Shown here: one piece after another, positions 23,077-34,982 of the stretch
Position numbering within the stretch: the first letter of the stretch is position 1
How the letters are laid out: every line of letters begins with the position of its first letter
Source of the DNA: Allium sativum
Lineage: Eukaryota > Streptophyta > Magnoliopsida > Asparagales > Amaryllidaceae
Assembly (NCBI GenBank): GCA_030737875.1
Contig: CM060922.1
Location: 226,965,835-227,029,834, forward strand
DNA: 64,000 nucleotides
Direction of reading: 5' to 3'
Made by a program: the position numbers and the translations under genes
Notes under the pieces: model-generated
Databases searched by the model: none
Told to the model about the DNA's origin: nothing
What the model saw: the letters and a program-made list of their open reading frames with translations, nothing else

Positions 23077-26000
23077 TGTTGTACATGACGTAGTTGTATA
23101 CACAAGTATATGATTTTTGTTTGATGATAACAACTAAATAAATATTATTTTAAATGTGTTTGTTACTGTACTATTCTATATATACAACACAAACAGGAAT
23201 ATAATATTTATATTTAAATAGAATACGACTTTATAGACAATCATATATTCATACAGTATTTTATTTAAATTAAATATTATATTTCAAACATTCAAACAGT
23301 ACAACTATTTATAACTCCACTATTTATTCAATTCATATGAGATTGTACTTGTAAATAAACTGAATACGATAGACAAGTTTGTTTTACAACAATAAAATAA
23401 TATGTTATTTCAATCAATTTTTTTTATTACATATAACAGTACAATTCTCAGCTCCTCACTACAGTTCAGTACATTTCGATATACACTACATTTCTACACA
23501 GTTCACTCATATATACTGACATATATGAACATCATCATTTTTTATCTTCTGTCTTCACTGATCTCCAATCCCGTTCAGTCATCTTCATGCCTGTAACAAA
23601 TAGAAATTCACACACAGTAGACTGCAACAAAAATAAAAATTAAATACAAGCAAATAAAAATTTATTTTTAAATTTTATTGCCTCAGAATTATGGTGTGTT
23701 TCTCACCATTTTTCTAGACTTGGTATGATATGCAGGGACAGAAAATCAGTCTGATGGCTACATATACACACGTGTATAGATATACACTATGCACTGCCAT
23801 GCCAATCAGTATGCATCTGAGGAGTAGCCACAAGCACCATCTCAACCCAGTAGACAAATAAAAATGGTGATAAAACATTCAAGTCAGTAAACACAACTAG
23901 GTAGAGCCCAAGCAACAATATGGCAAAGCAACACATCAACAAATTCAAGCAGATTACAAGATTCAAGAGGCCAAAGAAATGGCTCAGCACAATGGTACAA
24001 GACTGTGTGCAATCTGGACATGCACAAGTGTGGAGCTGGTCAAGTAAAGTCAATAAAACAAGTCTAAGTGATACATACATCATCATAGTTCAGGTTAAGC
24101 TATATGTGAACAAGTGTCAAGTTCAAGTACAAAATCTTTCAAGTGTATAATGTTAATACATGGTCAAGTATGATGCAGCCCAAATACAAGTGTTCATTTC
24201 CGCATATACATGGTAATGTACACATAAGTATATATGTTCGTTCATGGCTAAGTTACACTGGAGAAGTGCACCAGCATCGAAATGGACCAACTAATTACAA
24301 AAGACATTTCAGTTTTAAAGGAAGAGGATACAACAAGTAAAAGTGAAATGAATCAGGATCATGGAGATACAAGTATGATCAACATAGGTGCATGGTGAGA
24401 CAAGTGAATACTGCATGGCTCAATAATGCAAGTAAAGTCAACATAGAATTCATAAGTAAAGTTCAAAAGAGATGTGTTTACTGCATGATCAATTCCAGAA
24501 AATAACATGTGACATTGGACATTGCCAAGGATTGGAGATGCAGCTCAATGGTGTTTCAGTTACATGTAAACAATGGTGGAACCAGTCAAACATGGGAGCT
24601 AATACTGTATGGATCAAGTGAGAAAGTGGACGAGACAGTGGTGAAGCTAGCACCAAGTTCACACAAAAATTTCAAGTGACAAAACCAAGCAAGTTGGCAA
24701 GCTAATGTGATTCAAGAAACTACAAATGCAACATGTTCACACAGCAAACTTAAACCAGGTTAACAACGATAAGTGCACCAATTTACTAAAGTTTCTGGAA
24801 AAGATAATCTAGTACAAGTTCTATGGTGAAGCTGGTCAAGCCAACATTTACAAGTCAAGCCAAGTTAATGACGCAAAACACAGTAACAAGTTAAAGTGGG
24901 TCAAGATGGCATCAGTTTTTAACTTGAGCAAAGACAAGCCAATATAGTGGAACCCAAGCTAGTGTTCGAGCAGTATAACTATGGTGTACACAGCATGATG
25001 TCAAATAAGGAAGAATAACAAAAAGTCGAGCAGTATAACTATGGTATACACAGCATGTTTCAAGTTCAAAAATTTATCAAGTCTTAGATGTGTTCAATGG
25101 CAAGTAAAATTATAGAGCATCTGTTCGAATCAGTTTCTTTTATGGATAAATTCAAACCCAAATTTCAAAGTATATTTCAAGAAGTCATAGTTTAAATTCT
25201 GGGAGTATATACGAAATATATAAGGAAGATTTAAATTTCAAAATTCTCGCAAAGTTCCAAAAATCAAGGGATTGATTCAAAGCGGGAAATTCAAGTTTAA
25301 AATATACAGGTTATCGCAAGTTTATCCCAAAAGTTTGAACATTTCAAACTTAAAACATTCAAAGCCGTGGATCTCAAGCTCCAATATTTTCGTATATATC
25401 GTAACCAAATCAACGTATCGAAATCAGAGATATTTAAGGATTTTAATCCTATAAATACACCAATCATCATCGGTAGATTATCATCCAAGTTCAAGCATAA
25501 TCAAAGAAGAAATTTGAATTAGAAATCATACCAGAGAACAAGCAAGTAACTTGGATCCAAATCGAAGCATCTGAAAGCAACATCGAAGTCGAGCATCAGA
25601 GAATCGCACTCTATCACTCAAGCGTAGGGATTTGGGATTAAAGAAAAACCCTAGCTTTCATCCAAGCTGCCATTTTTTATTTCCAGAGAGAGATCAAAGA
25701 GACCGAGCAAAAGTGATGGGTGAAGCACAATTAGAAGATGGCCGGCTAAGTTTGATGAAAAGGGCTAAGGACTAAAACTTGGGATTTTATTCAAAGGGGA
25801 TAAGAACTTTAGTGTTTTATTTAAAACAAACTAGGGTTTTTTTAATTTTCTTTTTAAATTGTTTTTTATTTGTTTAAGTTTGTATTCGTCTTTAGAGTTT
25901 TCTAGTTTGACTCTAAAACTAGGGAGACGAATTACGGGATTTGTAATTCGGGGAAATATGGTTTCGGGGATAGAAACTAGTGCAGGGTTTCGAGCGTAGG

Positions 26001-26251
26001 GTTAAGAACAGTTGGGAGCGAGTGTCGCAAGTTTATAGGGGATTGTAAGCGTAGAGATTGTTTTGACTCCTAGTAGAAACCTTGGGGAATGCAGCAGTAG
26101 GCAGGGTTTTGCCAAAGCTGTGTATATCTGTGTGTTATTTATTTTCTACATTTATTCTGATTATTATCTGTGCTGTGATTATTCAATTACTCTGTGAAAA
26201 TATGCGATAAGCCCTATTCACCCCCCCTCTAGGGTTAATTTAGATCCTACA
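23077..26251 (+). repeat. Element C 3' LTR (3175 bp, complete)
   Basis: It starts TGTTGTACATGACG after the polypurine tract and ends TAGATCCTACA. A TATA box (TATAAATA) lies at 25450-25457. The first 468 bp has no partner in the 5' LTR, but a diverged copy of it occurs in reverse at 51215-51702. The pyrimidine-rich end CACCCCCCCTCTAGGG is shared with the 5' LTR. Confidence 0.87.
25450..25457 (+). promoter_or_regulatory. TATA box, element C 3' LTR
   Basis: TATAAATA in the same context as 18579-18586. If active it would read out of the element into B1 at 26252 and beyond. Confidence 0.55.
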
Positions 26252-27198
26252 CTTTGTTGAAATCGAAGTATACCTAGCCGAAGAGGCTGGAGTGGCGCGT
26301 GGATTGAGGGCAGGGGCGTCCAGTTCGGTGCAGCGTGGAAGGGGCGATGGCGAACGGAAGTTCGAAACTTCTCGGAGGCAGAACTCGACGAAGGTTGAAC
26401 GAGAGGGGGTGCTCCTTATATAGATTTGAAGAGGAGAGGGAGTACTTCAAAAAGTTGAACTGGGGAAAGGGCTGATTCAGCTTGGATTCGCCAGAATTTG
26501 GTTGGGAACTATAGAAGCCTTTCCATCGTACGATACAGATAGTCGGGGTTTTTTTTTTTTTAGAAATTAAAAATTATGAAAGAAATTATTCTATTCGGCG
26601 ATATTTATATTATTTCAAAAATTAGGGTTTTCTTATACGAGCACCAAATTAAACCCAATGAGTGTTGCACCTAGCTAAATACCCCTATCCCGGACATAAT
26701 GAAATATGTTTTGTAATCCCATTCGACTGTTACAGTCAGTTATTCTTCAAATTAAAATATAAAACATTCAAATTCTGATTTGAACGTACATTTTAATTTG
26801 TTGGGGCCACATACTGATTCTAAAAATTTCCGAAAAATAAATCTAGCTATGTTGGGACGATACAGTCCCAACAAAACTGATTTCATCGAATTTAGAGACC
26901 GTTTGAAAAATGGCCATTTTCTGATCGATCCAATTTGACTGAAATCAACCAAACACATTTTCCTTTGCCACGCTCACATGCTGATTCCAAAAATTATGGA
27001 ATTTTAAACATAGCAATAAATTGACATCCCGGATCCAACCAAAGTGGTTTCGTCGAAAACGGAGGTCGTTTGCAAAATTGCTATTTTCAAGGGCTTTAAT
27101 ATTATTTAAAAATGGAATTTTTAAATTCTAACCAAATTTTTGTTCATATTATCCAAAATAAAAAATTTAAATTGGCTTTGATTTTACGGGTTGTTACA
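26252..27198 (-). mobile_element. LTR family B, copy B1, U3 segment
   Basis: On the minus strand it starts at 27198 with TGTAACAACCCG, resembling the start of element A's LTR. It shares U3 blocks with A and B2, for example 'GTGAGCGTGGCAAAGGAAAA', 'TTTTCAAACGGTCTC' and 'GTATGTGGCCCC'. A TATATAAG box lies at 26415-26422, followed by a C-rich 160 bp. Element C interrupts it at 26252; family B sequence resumes at 16670. No polypurine tract lies at 27199 onward, so this is probably a 5' or solo LTR. Confidence 0.75.
26415..26422 (-). promoter_or_regulatory. TATA box of LTR family B, copy B1
   Basis: The minus strand reads CTATATAAGGAG about 780 bp inside the LTR, at the U3 end. The sequence just downstream is C-rich, like the region after the B2 TATA box at 37927. 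Confidence 0.6.
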
Positions 27199-27254
27199 TT
27201 TATATAATAATATATATGTTTGTTATCATCAAACAAAAATCATATTGTTATACT

Positions 27255-28907
27255 CAACATATAGCCCTGCTACCTTTGCCCATGTTATTGTCATTACCGA
27301 TTGATGAGGCTAGAGGCTACGTTTTACCTTTCATGCATGGAACATCCCTAACTTTGGACGCTATATCGCCATTCCATCAATCACTAATTGACATCTACAG
27401 AAATACAACCTCCGAGCTCATATGTCTCAGAAAAGGGTGTTAAGCTAAGGGAAGTTGCCTTCTCCGCCACCTAACAGATGTACGTTTGTAAATATCAATG
27501 TACGTCGTCCATACAAGTTGCCCAGGAATAAGATAAACAAAAGATACTCTTTTACTACATCCTATCGGGAAATCCCTAGGATTAGTAATAAAAAGAGTCC
27601 TCGCATCAGGTAGAATCCTAAATGTAGGGACCACTGCTACAAGTATAATCCAGGTAGCTAACCAGAGACGTCAACAAGCAGTCCTTTCGTTTTAAGACCT
27701 ACGCCTTCAAATCATCTTAATACGCATAAGCATACCTGCAAATTCAGCTTCGAACGCAAAGTCGATTCGAAGTGATTTTGGATCTAATTCCAATCCCGGT
27801 TCCTCGAACCAACACGTTATAAGTTAAAAGGGAAGTTTTTGGTAGTCGGTTTTTTAACTATCAATCTGTATTTGTACAGTTAAGTACACTAGCAGCACAT
27901 ACCCCTTTAATTAAAACCATTCATAAAAATCATTTCATTAATTCTTAAAAATCAAATTCGTATACTTATCTCAACGGGATAAGTATATTAACAAATCTCT
28001 CGTTTTCATTACTTTGAAAATCATAGTCATACATTTATCACTTTGGAATAAGCGTATTCCCAAAACCATACTATTTTCATTACTTTGGAAAATAGCGCCA
28101 TGTACTTAACCGAATGATATAAGTATATTTTGAAATCATATCAGTCTAAAACAATGTCACGGAATACATTGTTTGCTATAAAAACCTAATAGTTTTATTT
28201 AACCTGTAAACTTCGCAGATTAAAGTTTATAATATCATTTATGGAAATAAAAGTTTAATTCCAACATTTACTCTCGTTTCAAACTAGTATTATCTCTTGG
28301 ATAATAATGAAGTCGTTCAAGTTGGGGTATTTTATTTACCTCTCAAACCTTGACTCGACAACATTCTTATTTTCAAAAAAAACAGAAGTTTGTTAACGCA
28401 AAAATCCAACATTCAGTAAATGTCACAATAAGTTCCATTTGCTATTCACTTTAAATAGGGTTTTAAAAACCATTTCTTGCATATGAAAATCTCATTTAAA
28501 TTATAATCACTTTTACTTAATCCAATTGCTAAGTAAACCATTTAAAACCATCGCATTAGTTTTAAATATCTTTTATAACCCTTGTTTATAAAATTTGGAT
28601 TTATTATAAAATCCCTTTATAAAATTCTTTAATTATGAAAATTCAATTAAACTCTTATCACAAACTCAATTTCCTTTTCTTTATAAACTTTAGATCTTAT
28701 AAATTCTTGTTTGTAAAATCAAATCACTTAAAACTTAGCTTAAAACCAGTTTAAATCATTTATAAAGTTTTTTATGAATATTTAACTTCTATAGATTTTA
28801 ATTTTGAAATCCAATATCATTTCTACATCGTTTTACAAGTTCAACAAAACTATTTATTAACTTGATCAAAATAGTTGAAAATCACTTAAAAACTCAATTA
28901 ATTATAA
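27255..28907 (-). mobile_element. Decayed LTR relic related to elements A and B
   Basis: Blocks match the A LTR in order. Near 27500 there is 'GTCCATACAAGTTGCCCAGG' against the A block at about 1600. Near 28310 'GTTCAAGTTGGGGTATTTTA' matches about 2437 almost exactly. Near 27375-27440 it resembles 13640-13740. The rest is heavily diverged and AT-rich, with no LTR end, primer site or coding frame identifiable. Orientation is inferred from the order of these blocks. Confidence 0.55.
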
Positions 28908-28918
28908 ACATTACAACA

Positions 28919-29160
28919 AAAACACCATATTACACCTTTAATTTTACAACTGTCACAAAATGCCAGTTGTAATAGAGGTTTTTTACAACTGTCATTTCCT
29001 AGTAGTTGTAATAAACTTATTTTTAACAACTCTGTATTAGTTGTAATAGATGTTTATCACAACCTTTCTTTTTAAGCAGTTGTAATAGATACCTTTTTTT
29101 TTAAACAACTCTTATTTTCATTTGTTCTTTTTTCTATTTGTTGTAATAGAGACCTATTGA
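28919..29160 (+). mobile_element. CACTA-like (En/Spm) transposon terminus with subterminal repeats
   Basis: CATTACAACAAAAAC resembles the CACTACAA(C/G)AAAAA terminus of plant CACTA elements, with one changed base. It is followed by alternating TTACAACTG / CAGTTGTAATAGA motifs (near 28952, 28972, 29000, 29026, 29079, 29142), the inverted subterminal arrays typical of this superfamily. No transposase and no convincing second end are visible, so the extent to the right is unknown. Confidence 0.5.
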
Positions 29161-30183
29161 ATATTAATAACAACTAATATTTAATAGTTATTAATATTAA
29201 CATTTAAGAATAATTAATATTCAATAATAATTTTACAAATTAATACTAATTATTTGTAATTACTATTAGATAATTAATAATAGTAGTTATTTTTTAATAA
29301 TTACTGTAAAATATTTAATAGTAAATAATTAGTAACATGTACATAATAATTAACTTTTAATAGTTAAAAATTCGATTATAACTAAGAAGAATTAAGTAAT
29401 AATTAATATTTAATATTATTAATAAATAATATTTAATATTTTAGTAAAATTAATGCTCAAGAAATTTATATTATGTTTAACATAAAAATTTACATATTAA
29501 TTTTAACTTATAATTTTTAATTCTCTAAATTTTGGTATCGATAGTTCAATTTGCATGAACTAAAAAAAAACTAAGACTGCATGGAGAATTGAAAACGCAT
29601 CCTAGGACAAGTCTTAGGTGGAAGCCATAGAGAAAATAGGGATACGTTCCATTTACTCCAAAGTCTAAGGTTGTACTAATTAGTAATATTCTTCTTTTTT
29701 TAATAGAAAAAAGAAAGCTTTTTTATGCAAAACGATGGAAAAGTGGCGGTCTACTTTAATCCAAATGATGAAACTCAAGGCGATAAAACTGAAATTTTGG
29801 CTCCAAACTAATTCTCGTCGTTTGTATTTCTAGTGCCTTCCATGGGCCGACCCCTCATGTTCTTCTCCGTAAGTCAAAATCGATACCCAATTCATTCTAC
29901 AATGTAAATCTTAATGGCGCTAGTTCTCCATCGCCACCCTCATCTTCTCTCAAAACCACTTTTCGACTTTCCTTTTATACTTTTCTCCACATAAATCGAT
30001 CATCTTCCTCTTTAGCCTTCCTCATCCCCTTGTTATTTTGTTTGTTCACCTTCCTTTGCACTGTTAATTTTTACATTATCCCTTTCGCTTCCTGTTGCTT
30101 GCTCATGTTGGAGCTCCTTCTTGCCTCTCTCAGTCTCACCTTCTCCTGAGATTCGCACAGCTATTCTCAATTTCAAGCGAACC
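29161..30183. other. AT-rich interval passing into pyrimidine-rich, gene-like sequence
   Basis: 29161-29560 is very AT-rich with TAAT-type simple sequence. From about 29820 to 30180 the plus strand becomes pyrimidine-rich (for example 'CTCATCTTCTCTC'), as in plant 5' leaders, and leads to a good-context ATG at 30184. I found no recognisable protein. It could be a captured or degraded host gene leader. Confidence 0.3.
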
Positions 30184-30266
30184 ATGGCCCTCCTAATATA
30201 CTCCCTATCATTACAGGAAACCCTTTCTAAGTGTTTTCTCTTAGTTTTGATCAAGTTTTTGCTCGA

Positions 30267-30562
30267 TATTAGAAAATAAAATAGAAGAAACAAGATTGAA
30301 GAGAAGTTTTATTATTGATGAATTGTAATTGTAAGATGATACAAATTGTATATAGGAGTCCTCTATTTATAATACAAGAAATAAATGTAAATAGGCTTGA
30401 ATAATAGGCATGTGATCTTCGCTTTGTTATAATAGGCATGTGACCGTTGCATTGTTATAATGAGAATATGACCGTTGCATTGTTATAATAGGCATGTGAC
30501 TGTTACTATGTTATAATGGGAATGTGACTGTTGCATCCCACTATTCTTTCTTTCCATTATTA
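30267..30562 (-). repeat. Element E 3' LTR
   Basis: On the minus strand it starts TAATAATGGAAAG and ends TTTTCTAATA. It contains three to four copies of a 25-30 bp unit with 'ATAGGCATGTGACCGTTGC' (30403-30530). It is about 95 bp longer than the 5' LTR, mainly from extra units. The termini are TA...TA rather than TG...CA. Confidence 0.8.
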
Positions 30563-30574
30563 CCGCCCCTCAAA
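30563..30574 (-). other. Polypurine tract of element E
   Basis: The minus strand reads TTTGAGGGGCGG immediately before the 3' LTR. Confidence 0.65.
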
Positions 30575-30809
30575 TTGATGTTAGGTTTTACTGCCTTAAT
30601 TTGCCAAGAAACATTCAATCTTCTACTTCGTATTTGTTTGCACTTCTTCAATTCCAAGTGCTTCTCTTAATCTATGAATTTTTTTTAGCTGAAAGTGATT
30701 TTATTAGAATGTCATCCCTCTGATAATAAGTTGGAATGTGATTCACTTGTAAATTCTTCTTTTGGACTTGCTCTCAAACAAAATAAACGTCAATTTTTAT
30801 GTGTTTGGT

Positions 30810-31187
30810 TCAATTATGTTGAATAGGGTATGCTGTCATGTAGATTGTGCTTAGATTATCACACCAAATTATAGGGTTCTTATTGGATGATAGCTTTATC
30901 TCCTTTAATAATGATTGCAACCATAAGATTTCTGTTGTTGTGCTAGCAACACTCCTATACTCTGCTCCTGTACTAGATCTCGAGATGGTTGTTTGCTTTT
31001 TAGAACACCATGAAATAAGAATTTCTCCAACATAGATACAGTAACTAGAAATTGATTTTCTATCATCTATATCTGTAGCCCAGTCTGCATCTGAGTACGT
31101 TGTAATGCTTAAGTCTCTACTGTCTTTTAGTGATATGCCAAAGTTGATTATTGCTTTTAAATATCTGAGTATTCGTTTCACTATCAT
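30810..31187 (-). pseudogene. Copia RNase H domain (element E)
   Basis: A 125-codon piece with the copia RNase H hallmarks: YSDADWA, CIYVG, ISWCSKKQ, SSTGAEYR and IIWCDN. The Asp, Glu and Asp of the active site are visible in SDADWA, GAEYR and CDN. It is separated from the RT frame by a break between 31187 and 31303. Usual continuation '...H.RTKHI(D/E)' is lost; the frame ends at AYPIQHN. Confidence 0.88.
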
Positions 31188-31302
31188 CTAATGCTCACTT
31201 TTGGGTTCCAGCAAAAATTGAGACACTTTGTTAACACTAAAAGAAATATCAGGTCGTGTTATAGTAGCATATTGTAATGCTCCTACAACACTCCTACATT
31301 GT

Positions 31303-32085
31303 TTAATATTTAAGATAGCTTCCCCTGTTCTTTGATAAGTGTTGGTTTGAGATCATAGGAGTTGGTTGACCATTTGCTTCAATCATATTTGTTTTGTTTA
31401 GAAGCTCTGCAATGTACTTTCTTTGACAGAGATGAATTTCTTTATCTGATTTCCTTTTGATTTCTATTCCAAGAAAATAAGATAAGTCACCCAAATCTTT
31501 TATTGAGAACTGATTATTCAAATAATCTTCCAATTTTCTGATTTCAGTTTCACTACTACCTGTAATAATTAAACCATCCACATATATTAATATATAAGTG
31601 GTAGATGATTCACTAATTTTTGTGAATAGTGGTGTATCAGAGCTGGTAGGTGAATAGCCTAGTGTTGTTAAACTTGCTTTTAATCTTTCAAACCATACTC
31701 TGGGTGCTTGTTTCAGGCCATAGATTGCTTTATTTGGTTTGCATACCAATGTTGGATCTTGTGTATAGCCTTGTGGTTGTTGCATGAATATTTCTTTATG
31801 TAGGTTTCCATTTAAGAATGCATTGTTGACATATAACTGCTTGATTTCCCAATTATTGCTTAGTGCTATAGTCAATATAAGTCTAATTGTTGAGGATTTT
31901 ACCACTGGTGAGAAAGTTTCATTATAATCAAAGACAAATTCTTGTGTGAACCCCTTTGCAACAAGTCTTGCTTTATATCTGTTGATAGACCCATCTGGAT
32001 TCTTTTTCAGTCTATATACCCACTTGCACCCAATTATATTCTTGTTGCTTGGTGGATTTACTAGTTCCCATGTACAGTTGCTCAT
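31303..32085 (-). pseudogene. Copia reverse transcriptase (element E), catalytic motif altered
   Basis: A 260-codon piece starting near [20 protein letters not shown], with [27 protein letters not shown] and [11 protein letters not shown], all standard copia RT blocks. The usual YVDD catalytic motif reads YVDG ([12 protein letters not shown]), losing one of the two adjacent metal-binding Asp residues, and the upstream 'DVxNAFL' reads LYVNNAFL. The frame ends at SYLKY just before RNase H. Either change alone would probably inactivate the enzyme. Confidence 0.9.
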
Positions 32086-32091
32086 CTGTGC

Positions 32092-32301
32092 TTAATATTC
32101 TTCATCCATTGCCTTCCTCCGTTCTTTGTGTTTCACTGCTTGTTGATAACTATTTGGCTCTTCTTCAGTAATGACTGCAGTATAAGTCTTTGGTTTGAAT
32201 ATTCCCCCTTTTGATCTGGTTATCATTGGATGTCCAGTTTGATGATGTGGTGATTGAGTTGGTGAGTCATTTTGTCTACTACTAGTATTTCGATTGCTCA
32301 C
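32092..32301 (-). pseudogene. Copia integrase-RT linker fragment (element E)
   Basis: A 69-codon piece with 'H-P-M-x-T-R-S-K' (HPMITRSKGGIFKP), the conserved linker before copia RT, ending AMDEEY (usually 'AM..E' before 'L..N.TW.LV'). One stop separates it from the RT frame. Confidence 0.8.
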
Positions 32302-32463
32302 ATTGCTATTTTCTTCTCTTATTGCTTCTGATTTCCTGCAACTTGATTCTGTAGATGATTGAATGGCGTGGCTAGTTTGCTCTGATTGATCATCACTAGT
32401 TTCACTATCACTGTGATGGCCTTCAGAGTTACTACTACCAGCCTTGTCACCATTCTCTTGATG

Positions 32464-33276
32464 TCATGTGTCAGTAATACTACGCAGATCAGGTATACTA
32501 ACCTTTGGATTATATATTTTGGTCGTGGTTTGTATATCTGATCTGCTATAAGGAAAAATATTTTCTTCGAAAATAACATGTCTGCTTATAAAAATTCTAC
32601 CAGACTTGTCTATACATCTAAACCCTTTTTGATTATTGCAATAGACTATGCAAGGTTTAGATCTATAGTCAAGTTTATGATTATTATAAGGTCTTAGATA
32701 AGGGAAACATAGACAACCAAATGTTTTTAGACAATCAGGTTTCACATTGAATAGCTTTTCTAGAGGTGTTATGTCTTTCAGTACTTTAGTAGGCATTCTA
32801 TTTATTAGATACACAGCAATACTGAAAGCATTAGGCCAAAATCTAAGTGGCAAAGATGCTTGAGCTAACAAAGTTAAACCTGATTCAACTATGTGCCTAT
32901 GCTTCCTCTCAACTATCGCATTCTGTTCAGAAGTATAGGGACATGTTACTCTATGTATAATACCTTTACTTTTAAAATAATCTGTCAGAGGTTTGTATTC
33001 TAATCCTCCATCAGATTGCATGACTTTGATTTGACAGTTTATTTGGTTTTCAAACATATTGATAAAACTGATGATAGCACTTTTAGTATCAGATTTAGCT
33101 TTTGAGAAATATATCCAAGTATATCTAGTATAAGCATCAACAAATGATATGTAGTATTTATACCCATAATCAGAAAATATAGGAGATGGACCCCAAATAT
33201 CAATGGTAATTAATTGACCAGGTTTGGAATACACAGTTAATGAATCAGAGATTGGTAATTTGTGGATTTTTCCCAT
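32464..33276 (-). pseudogene. Copia integrase core (element E)
   Basis: A 270-codon piece. The core Asp is in TIDIWGP (near residue 26), the second Asp in MQSDGG (near 89) and the Glu in AIVERKHR (near 123), so the catalytic triad appears present. It also has CPYTSEQN, NRMPTKVL, KTFGCLCFPYLRPY and RHVIFEE. Just upstream, in the broken stretch 33277-33431, the GAG-pre-integrase motif LWHYKLGHPSAS and a YCQMGK zinc-finger piece can be read on the minus strand. Confidence 0.88.
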
Positions 33277-33431
33277 CTGGCAATAAGTACATACATAAGG
33301 TAATTTTGTAGTAATAAATTTTATTTTATTATCATTAAGAATTTTTGTTACAATGCTAGCACTAGGATGCCCTAACTTATAATGCCATAAGTCAAAAGTA
33401 CTTTTAGTTTGAACTTCATCAGTTATATCAG

Positions 33432-34385
33432 TCAGATTACACCGTGGGTGATCATTAATAGTAGTATTGCAATTGCTGAAATTGAATTCAAAAGTCCCTT
33501 TACAGCATTATCCTTTAGAAAAATTTCCCTAGTTAGTATGTCTCTAACTATAGAGTATGTTAGGAAAAATTCAAAGTAAACATTGTTATCCCTAACAAAT
33601 TGAGACACACTAATCAAGTTTTTCTTAATGGTGGGAACTCTTAATAAGTTATGCAAAAATAATTGTCTATTACCAGATATACTACCTGTGCCAGTATGAG
33701 AAAACTTAACACACTTACCATTGCCTATGCTTATAGTTTGAATACCTTTGTATTCCTTGTTCCCTAGATTCAGGTTATTCAGATTGTTTGTAATATGATG
33801 GCTAGCTCCTAAATATGGGTACCATGTTTCATCTTGAATATGATCGACTCTGGCTTGTTCATTCTGATTTCTTGTGTTGTCAGATTGATTAGTTGTATCT
33901 CTTTGTCCATATGCTATATTAGTAGTGAAGTTGTTGTTCCTTTGATTGTTATTGTTGGGTTGACTTGCTAAGTAGTTTGAGTTGTACCTGAAATAACACT
34001 TGACAACAATATGGCCAACCTTCTCACATATTTGGCACTTTGGTCGATTGTTGTTGTTGCTCTGACATCCTCTTTCTCTGCCACCTCTACCTCTGGTGGT
34101 GGGGTTGCCTCTCTGAACGGTTTGCTCATTTCTAAAATTATTATTTGCCTGATTTTTGTTATCATTATTTTTGTTAACGACATAGTTAATAGAAAAATCA
34201 CTTTCTTGAGTTTTCTTGCTTTCAATCCTAGCTTCATGTGGAAGAAGAATTGAATGAACTTCATCAATTGAGGAGAATTCCTTTAGTGAGAAAATTATGG
34301 CTTCTACAACCTCGTATTCTTCACTTAGGCCATTGAGTAGGACTTGTTCAGAATCTTGCACTTTGTGACCAATAGCTTCTAGCAT
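33432..34385 (-). pseudogene. Copia gag C-terminus and protease (element E)
   Basis: A 317-codon piece. It starts in the C-terminal half of the gag helical domain (LLNGLSEEYE), then an Asn/Arg/Gly-rich linker, a zinc knuckle CQICEKVGHIVVKCY, an Asn/Gln-rich spacer, and the protease block. The protease active site, usually 'W..DSGA(T/S)HH', reads WYPYLGASHH, so the catalytic Asp is lost. Confidence 0.85.
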
Positions 34386-34696
34386 GTCGCAGATAGATTT
34401 AATTTTTTCAAGTACTCTCTCATGGTAATGTTGTCTTTTCTTATTTTTTGCAATTGCCTTTTGTAAAACATAACTTTAGCAGCTGACTGGTTGTTGAAAG
34501 CTTTTTCTATTGTTGTCCATATCTCATTAGCACTTTTGCAGCCAATTACCTGTGGTAGTAACTTTTGATTGATAGAAGATAGTAACCATGAGCTGATTAA
34601 TCGATCTTGCCTACGATATTTCATGTATTCTTTATTGTTGACTATCTTGCCTTCTTGATCAGTAATGAATTTTGATGGAACTGACAAGGTCCCCAT
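34379..34696 (-). pseudogene. Copia gag N-terminus (element E)
   Basis: A 105-codon piece of the UBN2/copia Gag type, with RRQDRLISSWLLSS, SANEIWTTIEKAF and LQKIRKDNITMREYLKK. A one-base shift at an A-run near 34400 separates it from the next frame; the ancestral sequence would have read through into the piece ending at 33432. Confidence 0.85.
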
Positions 34697-34970
34697 GATG
34701 AATCCTTCAAGGCCATACCCTTGAATTGCAGTTTCAGTCTAAAGTTTCCATAGTAAGTAATTGTCTTCATCTAATTGTACTGTATTTAGTTCTGATTGTG
34801 GACTAATTACAGCTTTGATGAGTTTGTCTACAGCTGCAAAGCTGTCAATTGTTCCAGTAGCATTGTCTGAAGTTAATGAAGCAGTGTCATTAGTCATGAT
34901 GCTGAGAAATTACTCAAAACTCTTTCGAATTGAAGAAGAGATGGATCAATGGCAGTTAAGCCTTAATGAA

Positions 34971-34982
34971 GCTCTGATACCA
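34971..34982 (-). other. Primer-binding site of element E (initiator Met tRNA)
   Basis: The minus strand reads TGGTATCAGAGC directly after the 5' LTR end, an exact match to the canonical site. Confidence 0.85.

Larger units (their letters stand above)
16671..26251 (+). mobile_element. Element C: non-autonomous SIRE-like Ty1/copia retrotransposon, pol deleted
   Basis: Two direct LTRs (16671-19390, truncated; 23077-26251, complete at 3175 bp) flank 3.7 kb of internal DNA. A primer site TGGTATCGGAGC follows the 5' LTR, and an AAAAGGGGGAGATTG tract precedes the 3' LTR; both are typical of SIRE-type copia. The internal region encodes a broken gag with one zinc knuckle and a coiled-coil extension. 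Protease, integrase, RT and RNase H are absent. It is inserted in family B1. LTR identity looks about 96% by eye. The target duplication cannot be confirmed because the first 468 bp of the 5' LTR is missing. Confidence 0.85.

Noticed and set aside
27205..27252. Copia C-family LTR terminus next to B1
   Set aside because: About 30 bp ('GTTATCATCAAACAAAAATC') match the LTR start in reverse, too short to define an element.
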